Positions 1 to 7,428 of a stretch of DNA of 10,022 nucleotides are shown here, piece after piece. The notes under the pieces are model-generated. The model made no database searches and was not told the DNA's origin. It saw only the letters and a list, made by a program, of their open reading frames with translations. The DNA is from Candidatus Thiodiazotropha taylori. Its GTDB lineage: Bacteria > Pseudomonadota > Gammaproteobacteria > Chromatiales > Chromatiaceae. Position numbers and translations under genes: made by a program. Where the stretch lies: the NCBI GenBank assembly GCA_019100305.1, contig JAHRHW010000134.1:1-10022 (forward strand), given 5' to 3'. The stretch's first letter is position 1; each line of letters begins with the position of its first letter.

Positions 1-26
1 GAATTGCATCGGAAGCCTCGGGAAAC

Positions 27-566
27 ATGAACAGACAGAGCAGACGTATCCTTCTCATTGTTGTCGGCAGCCTGATCATCAGCAGCTGTGCATCAAAGAT
101 ACCACTGGCCATCCGTACCCCCGTTGACGGCGACATCCGGGTCGATGAAGTGCAGCAGGACGCAGAGCCGTTTATCGGTAGCCGTGTACGCTGGGGAGGT
201 GAGATCATCTCAGTGGAAAATCTCGCCGATGAGACCCATATCGAGATTCTCTCCCAGCGCCTGAGCAAATCGGGCAAGCCATTGGACAGTAAAAAGAGCC
301 ACGGCCGTTTCATCGCCCGCATGGATGGCTTTATGGAGCCTGAGGATTTTCCCAAAGAGCGTCTGATTACGGTGGTCGGGCGACTTCAAGAGGTGATCGA
401 GAAGCCTGTCGGTGAATACCCCTACAGCTATCCCCAGGTGAAGGTCCGGAGCTACCATCTGTGGCCCAAACAGATCGACCCGGCCTATCAACACCGTTAC
501 TTCTCTGACCCATTCTACGACCCCTTTTACTACCCCTATTGGCGAAGACACCCAATCTACTGGTAG
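27..566 (+). CDS. slp: Slp/YeaY-family outer membrane lipoprotein, first of a tandem pair
   Basis: The 179-residue protein has a basic N-terminus, a hydrophobic stretch (residues 8-18) and a lipobox ending IISSC, so Cys21 is the likely lipidated residue; Ala-Ser follows, with no Asp at +2, which fits outer-membrane sorting. The body matches the Slp family: VRWGGEI near residue 54, IEILSQRL near 72, GRFIARMDGF near 93, the EDFPKERLITVVGRL block at 106-120, and GEYPYSYP followed by YHLWP near 128-147. The tail (about 154-179) is packed with Tyr, Phe, Pro and Trp, as in several family members. Slp proteins are outer-membrane lipoproteins linked in E. coli to starvation and stationary phase; their molecular job is not settled. 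The ATG at 27 puts the signal peptide at the right length, but the Shine-Dalgarno sequence is weak. A second family member starts eight bases after the stop, so the two are probably co-transcribed. The promoter lies outside the window. Family assignment is firm; function is inferred only at family level. Confidence 0.9.
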   Translation: MNRQSRRILLIVVGSLIISSCASKIPLAIRTPVDGDIRVDEVQQDAEPFIGSRVRWGGEIISVENLADETHIEILSQRLSKSGKPLDSKKSHGRFIARMDGFMEPEDFPKERLITVVGRLQEVIEKPVGEYPYSYPQVKVRSYHLWPKQIDPAYQHRYFSDPFYDPFYYPYWRRHPIYW

Positions 567-574
567 CGTTAGTC

Positions 575-1114
575 ATGCTTGAATCCCTGAGAGAGAAGTT
601 CCTGGTCGCCGGCTTGATCAGTTTGTTGCTCAACCTCATCGGCTGCAGCAGCAATCCGCTCATCACACCGGCAGACCGCAGCCTCTCCCCAAAACAGACC
701 GCCACAGCCTCAACACTACCCGAGCAGAATTTACAGTGGGGCGGTATTGTCATTGCCGTCACCAACCTCGCTGAATCGAGCGAAGTGGAGATCCTCGCCT
801 ACCCGCTGGATGACCGGGGGCGACCGATGACAGATTCCAGTTCCATCGGACGCTTTATCGCCACTCAACCGGGTTATCTGGAAGCCGGGGATTACCCATC
901 TGGACGACTGGTCACCGCGACCGGCCGGATTTCGGAGATTCGTGCGGGTCTGGTCGGTGAAGCGGCGTATGATTTTCCAGTGATGCAATGTGAGCAACTC
1001 GCCCTCTGGCCGGAACAAAGGGAGTCCCGGAGCAAGCCTCGCATCCGTTTCGGCTTCGGCGCCAGCAGTGGCGGTAGCAGCTATGGTGGAATTGGCATCG
1101 GCTTTGGCTTTTAG
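575..1114 (+). CDS. slp: Second Slp-family outer membrane lipoprotein
   Basis: I start this gene at the ATG at 575, not at the in-frame TTG at 539, because the ATG gives a normal lipoprotein signal (hydrophobic residues 9-22, lipobox LIGC, Cys24 followed by Ser-Ser) and lies just after the stop of the first slp gene. That gives 179 residues, the same length as its neighbour. The Slp core is present but more diverged: LQWGGIVIAVTNLAESS near 53-69, VEILAYPLDDRGRP at 71-84, IGRFIATQPGYLEAGDYPSGRL near 91-111, ATGRI, and LALWPE near 142. The YPYSYP segment of the first copy is replaced by AYDFPV. The tail (about 156-179) is Gly/Ser rich with alternating aromatic or aliphatic residues and ends in Phe, unlike the Tyr/Pro-rich tail of the first copy. 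The Shine-Dalgarno is poor, so translation may be coupled to the upstream gene. Tandem duplication followed by divergence is the simplest reading. Confidence 0.88.
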   Translation: MLESLREKFLVAGLISLLLNLIGCSSNPLITPADRSLSPKQTATASTLPEQNLQWGGIVIAVTNLAESSEVEILAYPLDDRGRPMTDSSSIGRFIATQPGYLEAGDYPSGRLVTATGRISEIRAGLVGEAAYDFPVMQCEQLALWPEQRESRSKPRIRFGFGASSGGSSYGGIGIGFGF

Positions 1115-1121
1115 TCCGCAA

Positions 1122-1145
1122 ACGAACGCGAACAAACGCAAATGA
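1122..1145. repeat. Possible short intergenic repeat, copy A
   Basis: Just after the second slp stop is a run of AACG/AACGC words (acgaacgcg, aacaaacgc, aaatga). It can be aligned without gaps to 7215-7238, the other convergent gap in this window, with 18 of 24 identical bases. A match of this size can arise by chance in 10 kb, so the case rests on the shared internal word pattern and the matching setting, not on the identity count. Confidence 0.3.
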
Positions 1146-1177
1146 AGTGTTACAAGCGCAGGCGCATGAGTTTGCAA

Positions 1178-1201
1178 CATATCAAACCATGGCTTGATAT
1201 G
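1178..1201. repeat. 24-bp near-perfect dyad in the slp2-tsaB convergent gap
   Basis: CATATCAA at 1178-1185 pairs with TTGATATG at 1194-1201, around the centre ACCATGGC. The only non-symmetrical pair is A1186/C1193; read on the minus strand it becomes a G-U pair, which gives a 10-bp stem with a CAUG loop downstream of tsaB. No T-run follows on either strand, so it is not a standard intrinsic terminator. It could be a 3'-end RNA hairpin for tsaB or a binding site for a dimeric protein. A separate 10-bp palindrome, TGCTTAAGCA, lies at 1210-1219. Confidence 0.5.
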
Positions 1202-1273
1202 GATGAGCTTGCTTAAGCACTATCTGGTCCGGCTATGCCCCACCAGGACCCAAAACGCAATGAGGATCTTGAC

Positions 1274-1954
1274 TTAACGCTTCTTCTGCGCGACTTCGTT
1301 ACGCAGATAGACCGGCAATGCCCGTTCCGCAGGCACCGCCAGACCGGCTTCAAAATCAGCCGCTGCCAGGGTGGCCACATCCCGGGCGCTGCAGTAGAGA
1401 TCCGCCTTGTAACCCAGCAGTGATTCTCCAAGCCGCTCGCCCAACTCTGGACCATAGACACCCCAGCCTGAACCGACCCCATACCACTCCTCATCCAGAG
1501 GCAGATGTACCTGTTGCGCATTGGCCACCTGTTCGTCCATAACCAGTCGAACAATCTCGTTACTGTCAATTCGATAACCCGCCCAGTAGAGCTCCCCCAT
1601 TCTGGCATCAAAGGCAGTCAGCAGATTCGGCTCACCCTGTTGCCGATAGGCGCGCTGGGCCAGCGCCGCCAGCGTGGAGACAGGAACCACCGGCAGATCG
1701 GCGGCGAATGCCGCCCCCTGGATCACCCCGGTGGCGATTCGCACACCGGTGAATGAACCTGGGCCACGACCGAACGCCATCGCATCGAGCTGATTGGCGG
1801 ACAAATCCGCCTCGGCCAGTAGCGCATCCATCATGCCAAGGATCAGCTCACTGTGGCCTCTCGGTTTGATCTCATATCGCAGCTCGATCCGGTCATCGAT
1901 AAGGAGTGCGGCAGAGCAGGCCTCTGTCGCGGTTTCTATGGCAAGTAGTTTCAT
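1274..1954 (-). CDS. tsaB: tRNA threonylcarbamoyladenosine biosynthesis protein TsaB
   Basis: TsaB (formerly YeaZ) is the non-catalytic partner of TsaD in the bacterial complex that, with TsaE, transfers the threonylcarbamoyl group to A37 of ANN-decoding tRNAs in the cytoplasm. The 226-residue protein has the family N-terminus (MKLLAIETATEACSAAL, residues 1-17), HSE at 34-36, the strong GRGPGSFTGVR signature at 62-72, DARMGELYWA near 116-125 and a C-terminal PVYLRNEVA at 214-222. Length is normal for proteobacterial TsaB. It keeps the ASKHA-type fold of TsaD but, as usual in TsaB, lacks the metal-binding histidine pair. The start is set by the conserved N-terminus; the Shine-Dalgarno is weak. 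It lies 73 bases downstream of the RND pump gene on the same strand, so read-through from that operon is possible. It converges on the slp pair; in E. coli the slp homologue yeaY is also next to tsaB. Confidence 0.96.
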   Translation of the reverse strand: MKLLAIETATEACSAALLIDDRIELRYEIKPRGHSELILGMMDALLAEADLSANQLDAMAFGRGPGSFTGVRIATGVIQGAAFAADLPVVPVSTLAALAQRAYRQQGEPNLLTAFDARMGELYWAGYRIDSNEIVRLVMDEQVANAQQVHLPLDEEWYGVGSGWGVYGPELGERLGESLLGYKADLYCSARDVATLAAADFEAGLAVPAERALPVYLRNEVAQKKR

Positions 1955-2027
1955 AGAGCAGGAAAAGCTGAAATTGCAGTAAGCTACCTACAATAATCCA
2001 ATTGGCTCACGCTTAACAGGCCCAGGC

Positions 2028-5000
2028 TTAATAACTTTCTGAAGAGATATCCCTGTTCGTTCTGCGTCTGGCGATTCTCTCCTGCACTCCCATAAAAAGA
2101 TCCCACAGCACCGGAATGATAAACAGGGTCAAAGCAGTGGCCGCAGCAAGTCCGGTAACGAAGGTCGATGCCATGGTGCCCCAGACCAGTGAATAGCTGG
2201 GGAAACCCACAGCCATTGGCAGCAGTCCCAGACTGGTGGTCAGGGTGGTAAGCAGAATCGGCCGCAGGCGAATATGCACCCCTTCTGTGATCGCTTCGCG
2301 TCGAGTCATACCACGACGGTATCTTTTATTGATGAAGTCGATCAGTACCAGCGCATCGTTGACTACCACACCCGCCACACCGATGACCGCTATAAAACTA
2401 TTGACGGTAAACAAGGATTGGGTGATCAACTTGCCGAACACCACGCCGATCAAGGCAAAGACTACCGCAGAGAGGATGATTAACGGTTGCAGATAGGACT
2501 GAAACTGGGTCGCCAGAATTACATACATCACCAGTACGGCGATGATGAAGGCATAGGCCAGCGACTGGAAGGAGCGCTGGGTATCCTCATGTTCCCCGCC
2601 AAAGGTTACCGTAGCACCGGGATACTCCTCTCGAATGGTCTCGTAGTAGCGTCTTACCGCCTCCACAACCGCCGGCGTTGAAGTGGGAGCACCCTCGCGG
2701 ATATCGGCCTTCAAACTGATTGCCCGCTGTCCCTGGTAGCGCTTGATCTCACCACTCTCGTTGTAGGCTTTGACCTGTACCAGGTCGCTTAAATAGACCG
2801 GCCGCCCGGCATCCTCGATGACCGGAATATAGAGGGCATTTTCAGGCTCTCTCAAAGCACCGGGATCGATTCTCAGTTTGATATCGACCTCTTCATCGAT
2901 GTGCCGGTACTTGCCGAGATAACGACCATCCAGGACGCTCGCTGCCAGTTGCGCCACCTGGCTGTTGTCGAGGCCATACTCAGCCACCAGCTGTTGATCC
3001 ACCTGCAGACGAAACACCCGCTTGGGCACCCCTTTGTCATCCTTCAGATCGACCAGGTTTGGTCCGATTGCTTCGGAAGCCTGCATGAATTGCAGCAATT
3101 CAGCAGACAAAGCCGATACCGCCTCGACATTCGCACCAACCACCCGCACGTTGATGTCCTTGCCACTGGGCGGTCCATCATTCTGCGGATGCACATGCAG
3201 ATGATAACCATCCTTTTCATAGATCGGTTTAAGCTTGTCCCGCATCCTTTGCAGATGGGCCAGAGGATCATCGAAGGTCTGCTGCTTGGCGCTCGGCATG
3301 GTGACAATCACCGAACCGTGATTGTTACCGTAGATTGGCTCGTAATCCTCGTTGAAGTACATCCCGGCCAGCCCGGATGCGGCACTGGCCATTCCCGGAC
3401 CATCCTCCATCACAGTCTGTGCGATCTGTTTCACCCGGCTGTCGATCTCATCAAGGGAGACATTGCTCGGTCCAACCACATCCACATAGTAGATTTTGTA
3501 GTCATCGGGAAAGAACTGAATCCGTATCAACGGTACCTTGCCGCTGGCGGAAAGTCCGATGATCGCCACCGAAATCACAAACAGTACAGAGACAATGAAC
3601 ACCGACAGCAGCCGGTTGCGCATGGTCAGATTGAGCAACCAATCGGTAAAGCGACGGGCGACCCGCATCATAGCGTTATCTCGCTCCAGCAACTTGGAGG
3701 CATTTTGACTGCGCGGACCGAAGTCGAGATAGTGGATCGGTAGAATCAACAGACACTCGATCAGTGAGGCGACGATGGCAAAGGTGACCGCTTTCGGTAC
3801 CAAGGCGAAAAACTGTCCGGTTGAACCGGTCATGATCAGCATCGGCAGGAACGCGGCCACTGTGGTCATGGTGGCCGAGATGACCGGTAATGCCACCTCC
3901 GTCGTGCCGTTGATGATGGCATCCCGCAGGGGATCACCCTCCTGCACATGGCGATAGATGTTCTCTGTCACCACAATTGCATCATCCACCACGATTCCGG
4001 TCACCAGGACAAACGAGAACAGGGTGATCTCATTCAAGCTGTTACCAGTGAGATACATGATCAACATGGTGATCATGAAAGCGAAGGGAATGCCGATAGT
4101 AACCAGCCCGGCATTCCGAACTCCCATAAAGTACCAGATGATCAGCGAAACCAGGCTGATACCCACCAGCATGTTCATACCCAGGGTACTCAATCCATCC
4201 TTGATGTAGACAGTCGAATCCTGGGTCAGAACCAGATCCACCCCTTGCGCTTTCAGGGTCGGACGGAACTCATCGACAATCGCGATCACCTGATCGCGAA
4301 TCTTCATGGCATTTCCCTTTTCCGACTTGATGATCTTCAATCCCAATGAGGGCTTGCCATTTACCGAGGCAATGACAATCGGATCCCGGTAGTCCATACC
4401 GATTCGGCTGGCCAGATCAGACACCTTGACCAGACTGCCATCCGCATCCCGCCGTACCACGGTGGACTGGACCTGTTCCAGATTGTTGAACCGTTCATCC
4501 ATCTTGACCAGGAACTCACCACTGTCATTGGTGTACTTACCGGCCGGGATGGTGTGGTTGGCGCCAATCAGAGCCTGTGCCACCTGATCGAAACTGACAC
4601 CCAGTTCGCGCAATTTCTGCGCATCCAGGTAGATGTGAAACTCCTGGGTCTGTTTGCCGGAAAACTCCACCTGCTGGACTTCCGGCACTTTGAGGAGTCG
4701 GGTCTTGATCTCCTCCCCCATCAAAGCCAGCGCCCGATTGCTCTGCTCTCCAAGCAGGTTGACCGCAATCACCGGCAACCAGTCCTGAACTTTTGCATTC
4801 AGCAGCTGTGGAGGATCGACACCTTGGGGCAACTCACTGATTACATTCAGGACTTCAAACCGAACTTCATTGAAGAGCGCATCATAATCGGAATCGTCGA
4901 TGAATTTGACGCGAATATTGGAGCGTCCACTGAACGAGGTGGAGTTGATCCACTCCACATCATCGACCTGCTCCAGCGCATCTTCGATCTTACGGGTTAC

Positions 5001-5189
5001 CAGACTCTCCACCTCCACCGGGGAAGCACCAGGGTAGACTGTGGAGATGATCACTTCACCAAAACCGAAATTAGGGTAGCGCTCAGCCGGCAGTGCAAAC
5101 AGGGTAATAAACCCCACCACGATCAACACCACAAACATCAGGTTGTAGAAAACCCGTTGTTTCAGTGAGAAAGCGACAAGATCACGCAT
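2028..5189 (-). CDS. RND-family efflux pump, inner-membrane transporter
   Basis: This 1053-residue protein is a full-length AcrB/MMPL-superfamily RND proton antiporter of the HAE-1 type, with two repeats of one TM helix, a large periplasmic loop and a TM bundle. TM1 is at about 14-33, TM2-6 at about 334-487, TM7 at about 527-546 and TM8-12 at about 877-1034. The porter/docking loops between them carry YPGASPVEVE near 52-61 and FFPDD near 559-563. The TM4 proton-relay pair is intact (Asp402-Asp403 in GIVVDDAIVV). In TM10 the residue aligned with AcrB Lys940 is Asn944, followed by Asp945 (GVVVNDALVLIDF), so the usual relay lysine is missing. It is cotranscribed with the adaptor gene, which ends eight bases upstream; the likely Shine-Dalgarno GGTGAG overlaps the adaptor's stop codon. 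The substrate cannot be read from sequence; drugs, detergents or lipophilic metabolites are typical. A metal pump (CusA/CzcA) is less likely from the motifs. Confidence 0.93.
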   Translation of the reverse strand: MRDLVAFSLKQRVFYNLMFVVLIVVGFITLFALPAERYPNFGFGEVIISTVYPGASPVEVESLVTRKIEDALEQVDDVEWINSTSFSGRSNIRVKFIDDSDYDALFNEVRFEVLNVISELPQGVDPPQLLNAKVQDWLPVIAVNLLGEQSNRALALMGEEIKTRLLKVPEVQQVEFSGKQTQEFHIYLDAQKLRELGVSFDQVAQALIGANHTIPAGKYTNDSGEFLVKMDERFNNLEQVQSTVVRRDADGSLVKVSDLASRIGMDYRDPIVIASVNGKPSLGLKIIKSEKGNAMKIRDQVIAIVDEFRPTLKAQGVDLVLTQDSTVYIKDGLSTLGMNMLVGISLVSLIIWYFMGVRNAGLVTIGIPFAFMITMLIMYLTGNSLNEITLFSFVLVTGIVVDDAIVVTENIYRHVQEGDPLRDAIINGTTEVALPVISATMTTVAAFLPMLIMTGSTGQFFALVPKAVTFAIVASLIECLLILPIHYLDFGPRSQNASKLLERDNAMMRVARRFTDWLLNLTMRNRLLSVFIVSVLFVISVAIIGLSASGKVPLIRIQFFPDDYKIYYVDVVGPSNVSLDEIDSRVKQIAQTVMEDGPGMASAASGLAGMYFNEDYEPIYGNNHGSVIVTMPSAKQQTFDDPLAHLQRMRDKLKPIYEKDGYHLHVHPQNDGPPSGKDINVRVVGANVEAVSALSAELLQFMQASEAIGPNLVDLKDDKGVPKRVFRLQVDQQLVAEYGLDNSQVAQLAASVLDGRYLGKYRHIDEEVDIKLRIDPGALREPENALYIPVIEDAGRPVYLSDLVQVKAYNESGEIKRYQGQRAISLKADIREGAPTSTPAVVEAVRRYYETIREEYPGATVTFGGEHEDTQRSFQSLAYAFIIAVLVMYVILATQFQSYLQPLIILSAVVFALIGVVFGKLITQSLFTVNSFIAVIGVAGVVVNDALVLIDFINKRYRRGMTRREAITEGVHIRLRPILLTTLTTSLGLLPMAVGFPSYSLVWGTMASTFVTGLAAATALTLFIIPVLWDLFMGVQERIARRRTNRDISSESY

Positions 5190-5197
5190 GGTTTGGT

Positions 5198-6196
5198 CTA
5201 CTCACCGATCATTTGAAATTGATCCCCTGGCTTAATCTGCGGCGAAGTTACCCTTACCCAATCCCCATCGCTGCCATTTACCTGGCCGAGATAGACCACA
5301 GGAATCTCACTGCCGTCGGGGCGCCGCATCCAATACTGTTCATAGCGTTGTTCTAGCGCCTGTTTTGGTACCACTACAGCGCCGGAGCGAGTAGGGATAG
5401 TTAAACTCAGCTCAACCCGCATGCCTCCCCGACGAGCCGGCAGACCCTCATTCAATTGCAGCTCAAAATGGATCTTGCGTGAGCGTTCATCAAAGGCGGG
5501 AGAGAGGCGTATCAACTGGGCGGGTAGAACCAGCTGATAATCCGGTAGATTCACCGACAGACCTTGCTCCTGCTGCTCTATCAGTGCACGAAACTCTGTG
5601 ACACTGAGTGCGAATGGGACAACCAAGCGGCTGTAGTCACCGACCTCGACCACCGGCTCTCCCCCATTCACCCATTGCCCAGGCTCGACAAAACGTTTGA
5701 TTACCTGCCATCCCTGAGGCGCTGTAATACAGAGCCTCTCTTCCCGTTCCTTTAGAATCTTCTCTGCAATCGACAAGGTTTTGAGCTGATTGCGGGTTTT
5801 GTCCAGGTTTCGCTGTGCACTATCGAGCTGGCTTTCGGAAGAGCTGTTCTTTTTCACCAGTTTACTGTATCGCACCACCTCCTTGCGGTAGTAAGCGATA
5901 TCCACCTGCAGCGCCTGCTGCTCAGCCTGATTGGTTCTCAGCTCAAGTTTCAGATAGGTGTTATCAAGACAGGCAAATGGTGTCTCAGCATCCACCCGGG
6001 CTCCCACATCACCATTGACGCTCTCCACTCGGCCCGACTCTTCAGCCGATAGGGTCACTCGTGAGTGAGCACGGGTAAAGCCCGATACGGTTTCGTTTTG
6101 CACGGCAACCCGGGCCTCGACCAGAGGATTCGCAACAATCCGGCTGGAGGCCGGGAGTAGACACAGAAGAGATATAAGGATAGACAGCAATCTCAT
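5198..6196 (-). CDS. RND efflux periplasmic adaptor subunit (HlyD/AcrA family)
   Basis: This 332-residue protein is the membrane-fusion partner of the RND pump that follows it. A signal peptide (hydrophobic residues 3-16, probable cleavage around Ala22) sends it to the periplasm; no lipobox Cys is placed for lipidation. The barrel-sandwich/lipoyl halves are at about 45-78 (SRVTLSAEESGRVESVNGDVGARVDA) and about 156-190 (TAPQGWQV to VEVGDYSRL), separated by a short coiled-coil hairpin at about 80-152 rich in Gln, Glu and Lys. A beta-barrel domain follows at about 190-268 and a membrane-proximal domain starts at VVVPKQAL near 274-281. At 332 residues it is shorter than AcrA, mainly through a compact coiled coil. 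The ATG at 6194-6196 is chosen because it begins the signal peptide; the Shine-Dalgarno is weak. No TolC-like gene is adjacent. Any promoter should lie in the A+T-richer gap upstream, but I see no convincing -35/-10 pair. Confidence 0.9.
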   Translation of the reverse strand: MRLLSILISLLCLLPASSRIVANPLVEARVAVQNETVSGFTRAHSRVTLSAEESGRVESVNGDVGARVDAETPFACLDNTYLKLELRTNQAEQQALQVDIAYYRKEVVRYSKLVKKNSSSESQLDSAQRNLDKTRNQLKTLSIAEKILKEREERLCITAPQGWQVIKRFVEPGQWVNGGEPVVEVGDYSRLVVPFALSVTEFRALIEQQEQGLSVNLPDYQLVLPAQLIRLSPAFDERSRKIHFELQLNEGLPARRGGMRVELSLTIPTRSGAVVVPKQALEQRYEQYWMRRPDGSEIPVVYLGQVNGSDGDWVRVTSPQIKPGDQFQMIGE

Positions 6197-6778
6197 GACG
6201 GCACTGTTCCGTTTACCTAAATGGTAGTCAATCCAGGAGAAACATAAAGCATCGGATGATTCCTTTCTTATTCCTCAATGTTTCAGTGGTTATGGTCAAG
6301 CAAAAGTAACATCTGACTGGTTACAATAGTTTACACATCCAGACCCGCTGTTTGCATAAACTTTGACTATTCATCTCAGTCGCTTTGTGTAACAGCTTAG
6401 GCATCCATGGGAAGACCGATTTGGAACAGAGTGATGGATGTGCTGTGTAATGGTATACATTTAGGATTGAAACAGAGTTCATAGCCTCTTGGTACTGCAT
6501 ACGAATCGATCTGAGATCTGCATGCAGGCACCTGTGCATTAGGCGATGCCAGCATTTATCCGACTCAATTCTGACCGGCAAACTCTCCATGAGAGGTATG
6601 TGAGGTTCAGGAAAGATCGGCATAAGACAGGCAATTCCAATCAATTTCAGAATGACAAACCATAATACAGGGTATGGGCATTGCACTGACTGGTTTTTGC
6701 GGTACCACCTCTCCAAGGATTTTGGAACACTGTTCACCGGATGAAGACTGTGGATCAGCGTAATTTTTGGAGGCAATC
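6197..6778. other. Long gap between divergent genes; no convincing gene
   Basis: This stretch of about 580 bases separates the RND operon (leftward) from the RRM-like gene (rightward), so it should hold at least two promoters. It is visibly richer in A and T than the flanks. An open frame on the minus strand (6321-6776) begins with TTG and encodes a His/Ser/Cys/Met-rich product with no domain I recognise; I do not call it. A weak hairpin (GTAAC at 6306-6310 with GTTAC at 6320-6324) and a TTGACC word on the minus strand at 6294-6299 without a well-spaced -10 are the only site-like items. Regulatory DNA, a small RNA or decayed sequence are all possible. Confidence 0.5.
6769..6773 (+). promoter_or_regulatory. 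Ribosome binding site that decides the RRM-like gene start
   Basis: GGAGG lies five bases before the ATG at 6779. An in-frame TTG at 6767 overlaps this site and is therefore not the start. Confidence 0.8.
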
Positions 6779-7177
6779 ATGTGGATTTTTTATAAGCATC
6801 TTCCGAAGAATGTAACCCTGAAAGAGATACAGAATGTCACCCTGAAGGGCGCCCGTAGCAACTGGTCACCCCTCTCCATATTCAACAAACCAAGCATCAA
6901 ACGGACAAAAATCATCCGTATCCGGGATCTTCAGAAGGACAGTATTGAATATCATGCCATCATCCAGGTTAATCCGACTTCCATAACCGATACCATTATT
7001 GAGAACCTGGATGGCCGCACCGTCAATGGCCTCTATCTGAGACCTCACCGCTACCACAGAAGATTTGCCAATCGCGACAGACGAAATATGCAAAGCAATG
7101 AGCACCAGTCCGACGAGCGGCGAAAATCGGACAGACGTCGCGATAATCTGATCACCAGAGTCATGGCGATCGACTGA
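6779..7177 (+). CDS. Small basic protein with a diverged RRM-like RNA-binding fold
   Basis: The start is the ATG at 6779, five bases after GGAGG, giving 132 residues. The first 90 or so fit an RNA recognition motif: WIFYKHLP at 2-9 resembles the RNP2 strand (compare LFVGNLP), TLKEI at 13-17 opens helix 1, KIIRIRDL at 44-51 is a likely strand 2, and HAIIQV at 59-64 sits where RNP1 should be. From there SITDTIIENLDG (68-79) and RTVNGLYLRPHR (80-91) align without gaps to the usual helix 2 AIEALDG and strand 4 VNGRxLRV. The RNP1 aromatic positions are His59 and Ile61, so RNA stacking would be weakened or altered. The tail (92-124) is rich in Arg, with several RR and DRR clusters, and could bind nucleic acid by charge. 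It is a stand-alone gene, divergent from the RND operon and convergent with the hydrolase. I do not recognise a named family; the RRM reading is by eye and uses no search. Confidence 0.65.
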   Translation: MWIFYKHLPKNVTLKEIQNVTLKGARSNWSPLSIFNKPSIKRTKIIRIRDLQKDSIEYHAIIQVNPTSITDTIIENLDGRTVNGLYLRPHRYHRRFANRDRRNMQSNEHQSDERRKSDRRRDNLITRVMAID

Positions 7178-7214
7178 AAAAGGGTCGGATTGGGGTGCGT
7201 TCTAGTTTCCACAA

Positions 7215-7238
7215 AGGAACGCCAATCAGCGCAAATGG
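7215..7238. repeat. Possible short intergenic repeat, copy B
   Basis: The stretch aggaacgcc, aatcagcgc, aaatgg aligns without gaps to 1122-1145 (18 of 24 bases). Both lie just after the stop of a rightward gene, in a convergent gap. Its left part can also pair with upstream bases (GCGTTC at 7197-7202 with GAACGC at 7217-7222). Evidence is weak without genome-wide counts. Confidence 0.3.
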
Positions 7239-7371
7239 ATGCAAACGATATAAAGCTCTCCAGAGGCGAAGCCTGCTACCTGATCATCAGCCGCAGAAAC
7301 TTCACAACTGATTATTAACCCAGTACCGAAATAGGTCATATTGGGGGCTGCAGGTAGGCACGCCTCGTCTG

Positions 7372-7397
7372 AACCTGGCCTATTAAGGCGCCGGGTT
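7372..7397. other. Hairpin downstream of the hydrolase gene, possible 3'-end structure
   Basis: AACCTG (7372-7377) can pair with CGGGTT (7392-7397, one G-T pair), and inside it GCCT (7378-7381) pairs with AGGC (7386-7389) around an ATTA loop, leaving a two-base bulge. It is about 30 bases past the stop of the minus-strand hydrolase gene and in the convergent gap with the RRM-like gene. No T-run follows on either strand, so a classical intrinsic terminator is not supported. Confidence 0.3.
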
Positions 7398-7428
7398 AAT
7401 TGTTACTGTCAAATAGCGTCTTACCTGC

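Noticed and set aside
539..574. TTG start that would add 12 residues to the second Slp protein
   Set aside because: It overlaps the end of the first slp gene, and the ATG at 575 gives a proper lipoprotein signal.
2901..3743. Long plus-strand open frame of 280 codons inside the RND pump gene
   Set aside because: It is the antisense shadow of a clear, full-length RND protein and its product is His/Arg-rich without a domain.
6271..6299. Possible sigma-70 promoter for the RND operon (TTGACC on the minus strand)
   Set aside because: No TATAAT-like box lies at 16-18 bases; the nearest A/T words are at 20 or more bases.
6321..6776. Minus-strand open frame of 151 codons in the long gap
   Set aside because: It needs a TTG start, has a His/Ser/Cys/Met-heavy composition, no recognisable domain, and its start overlaps the ribosome binding site of the RRM-like gene.
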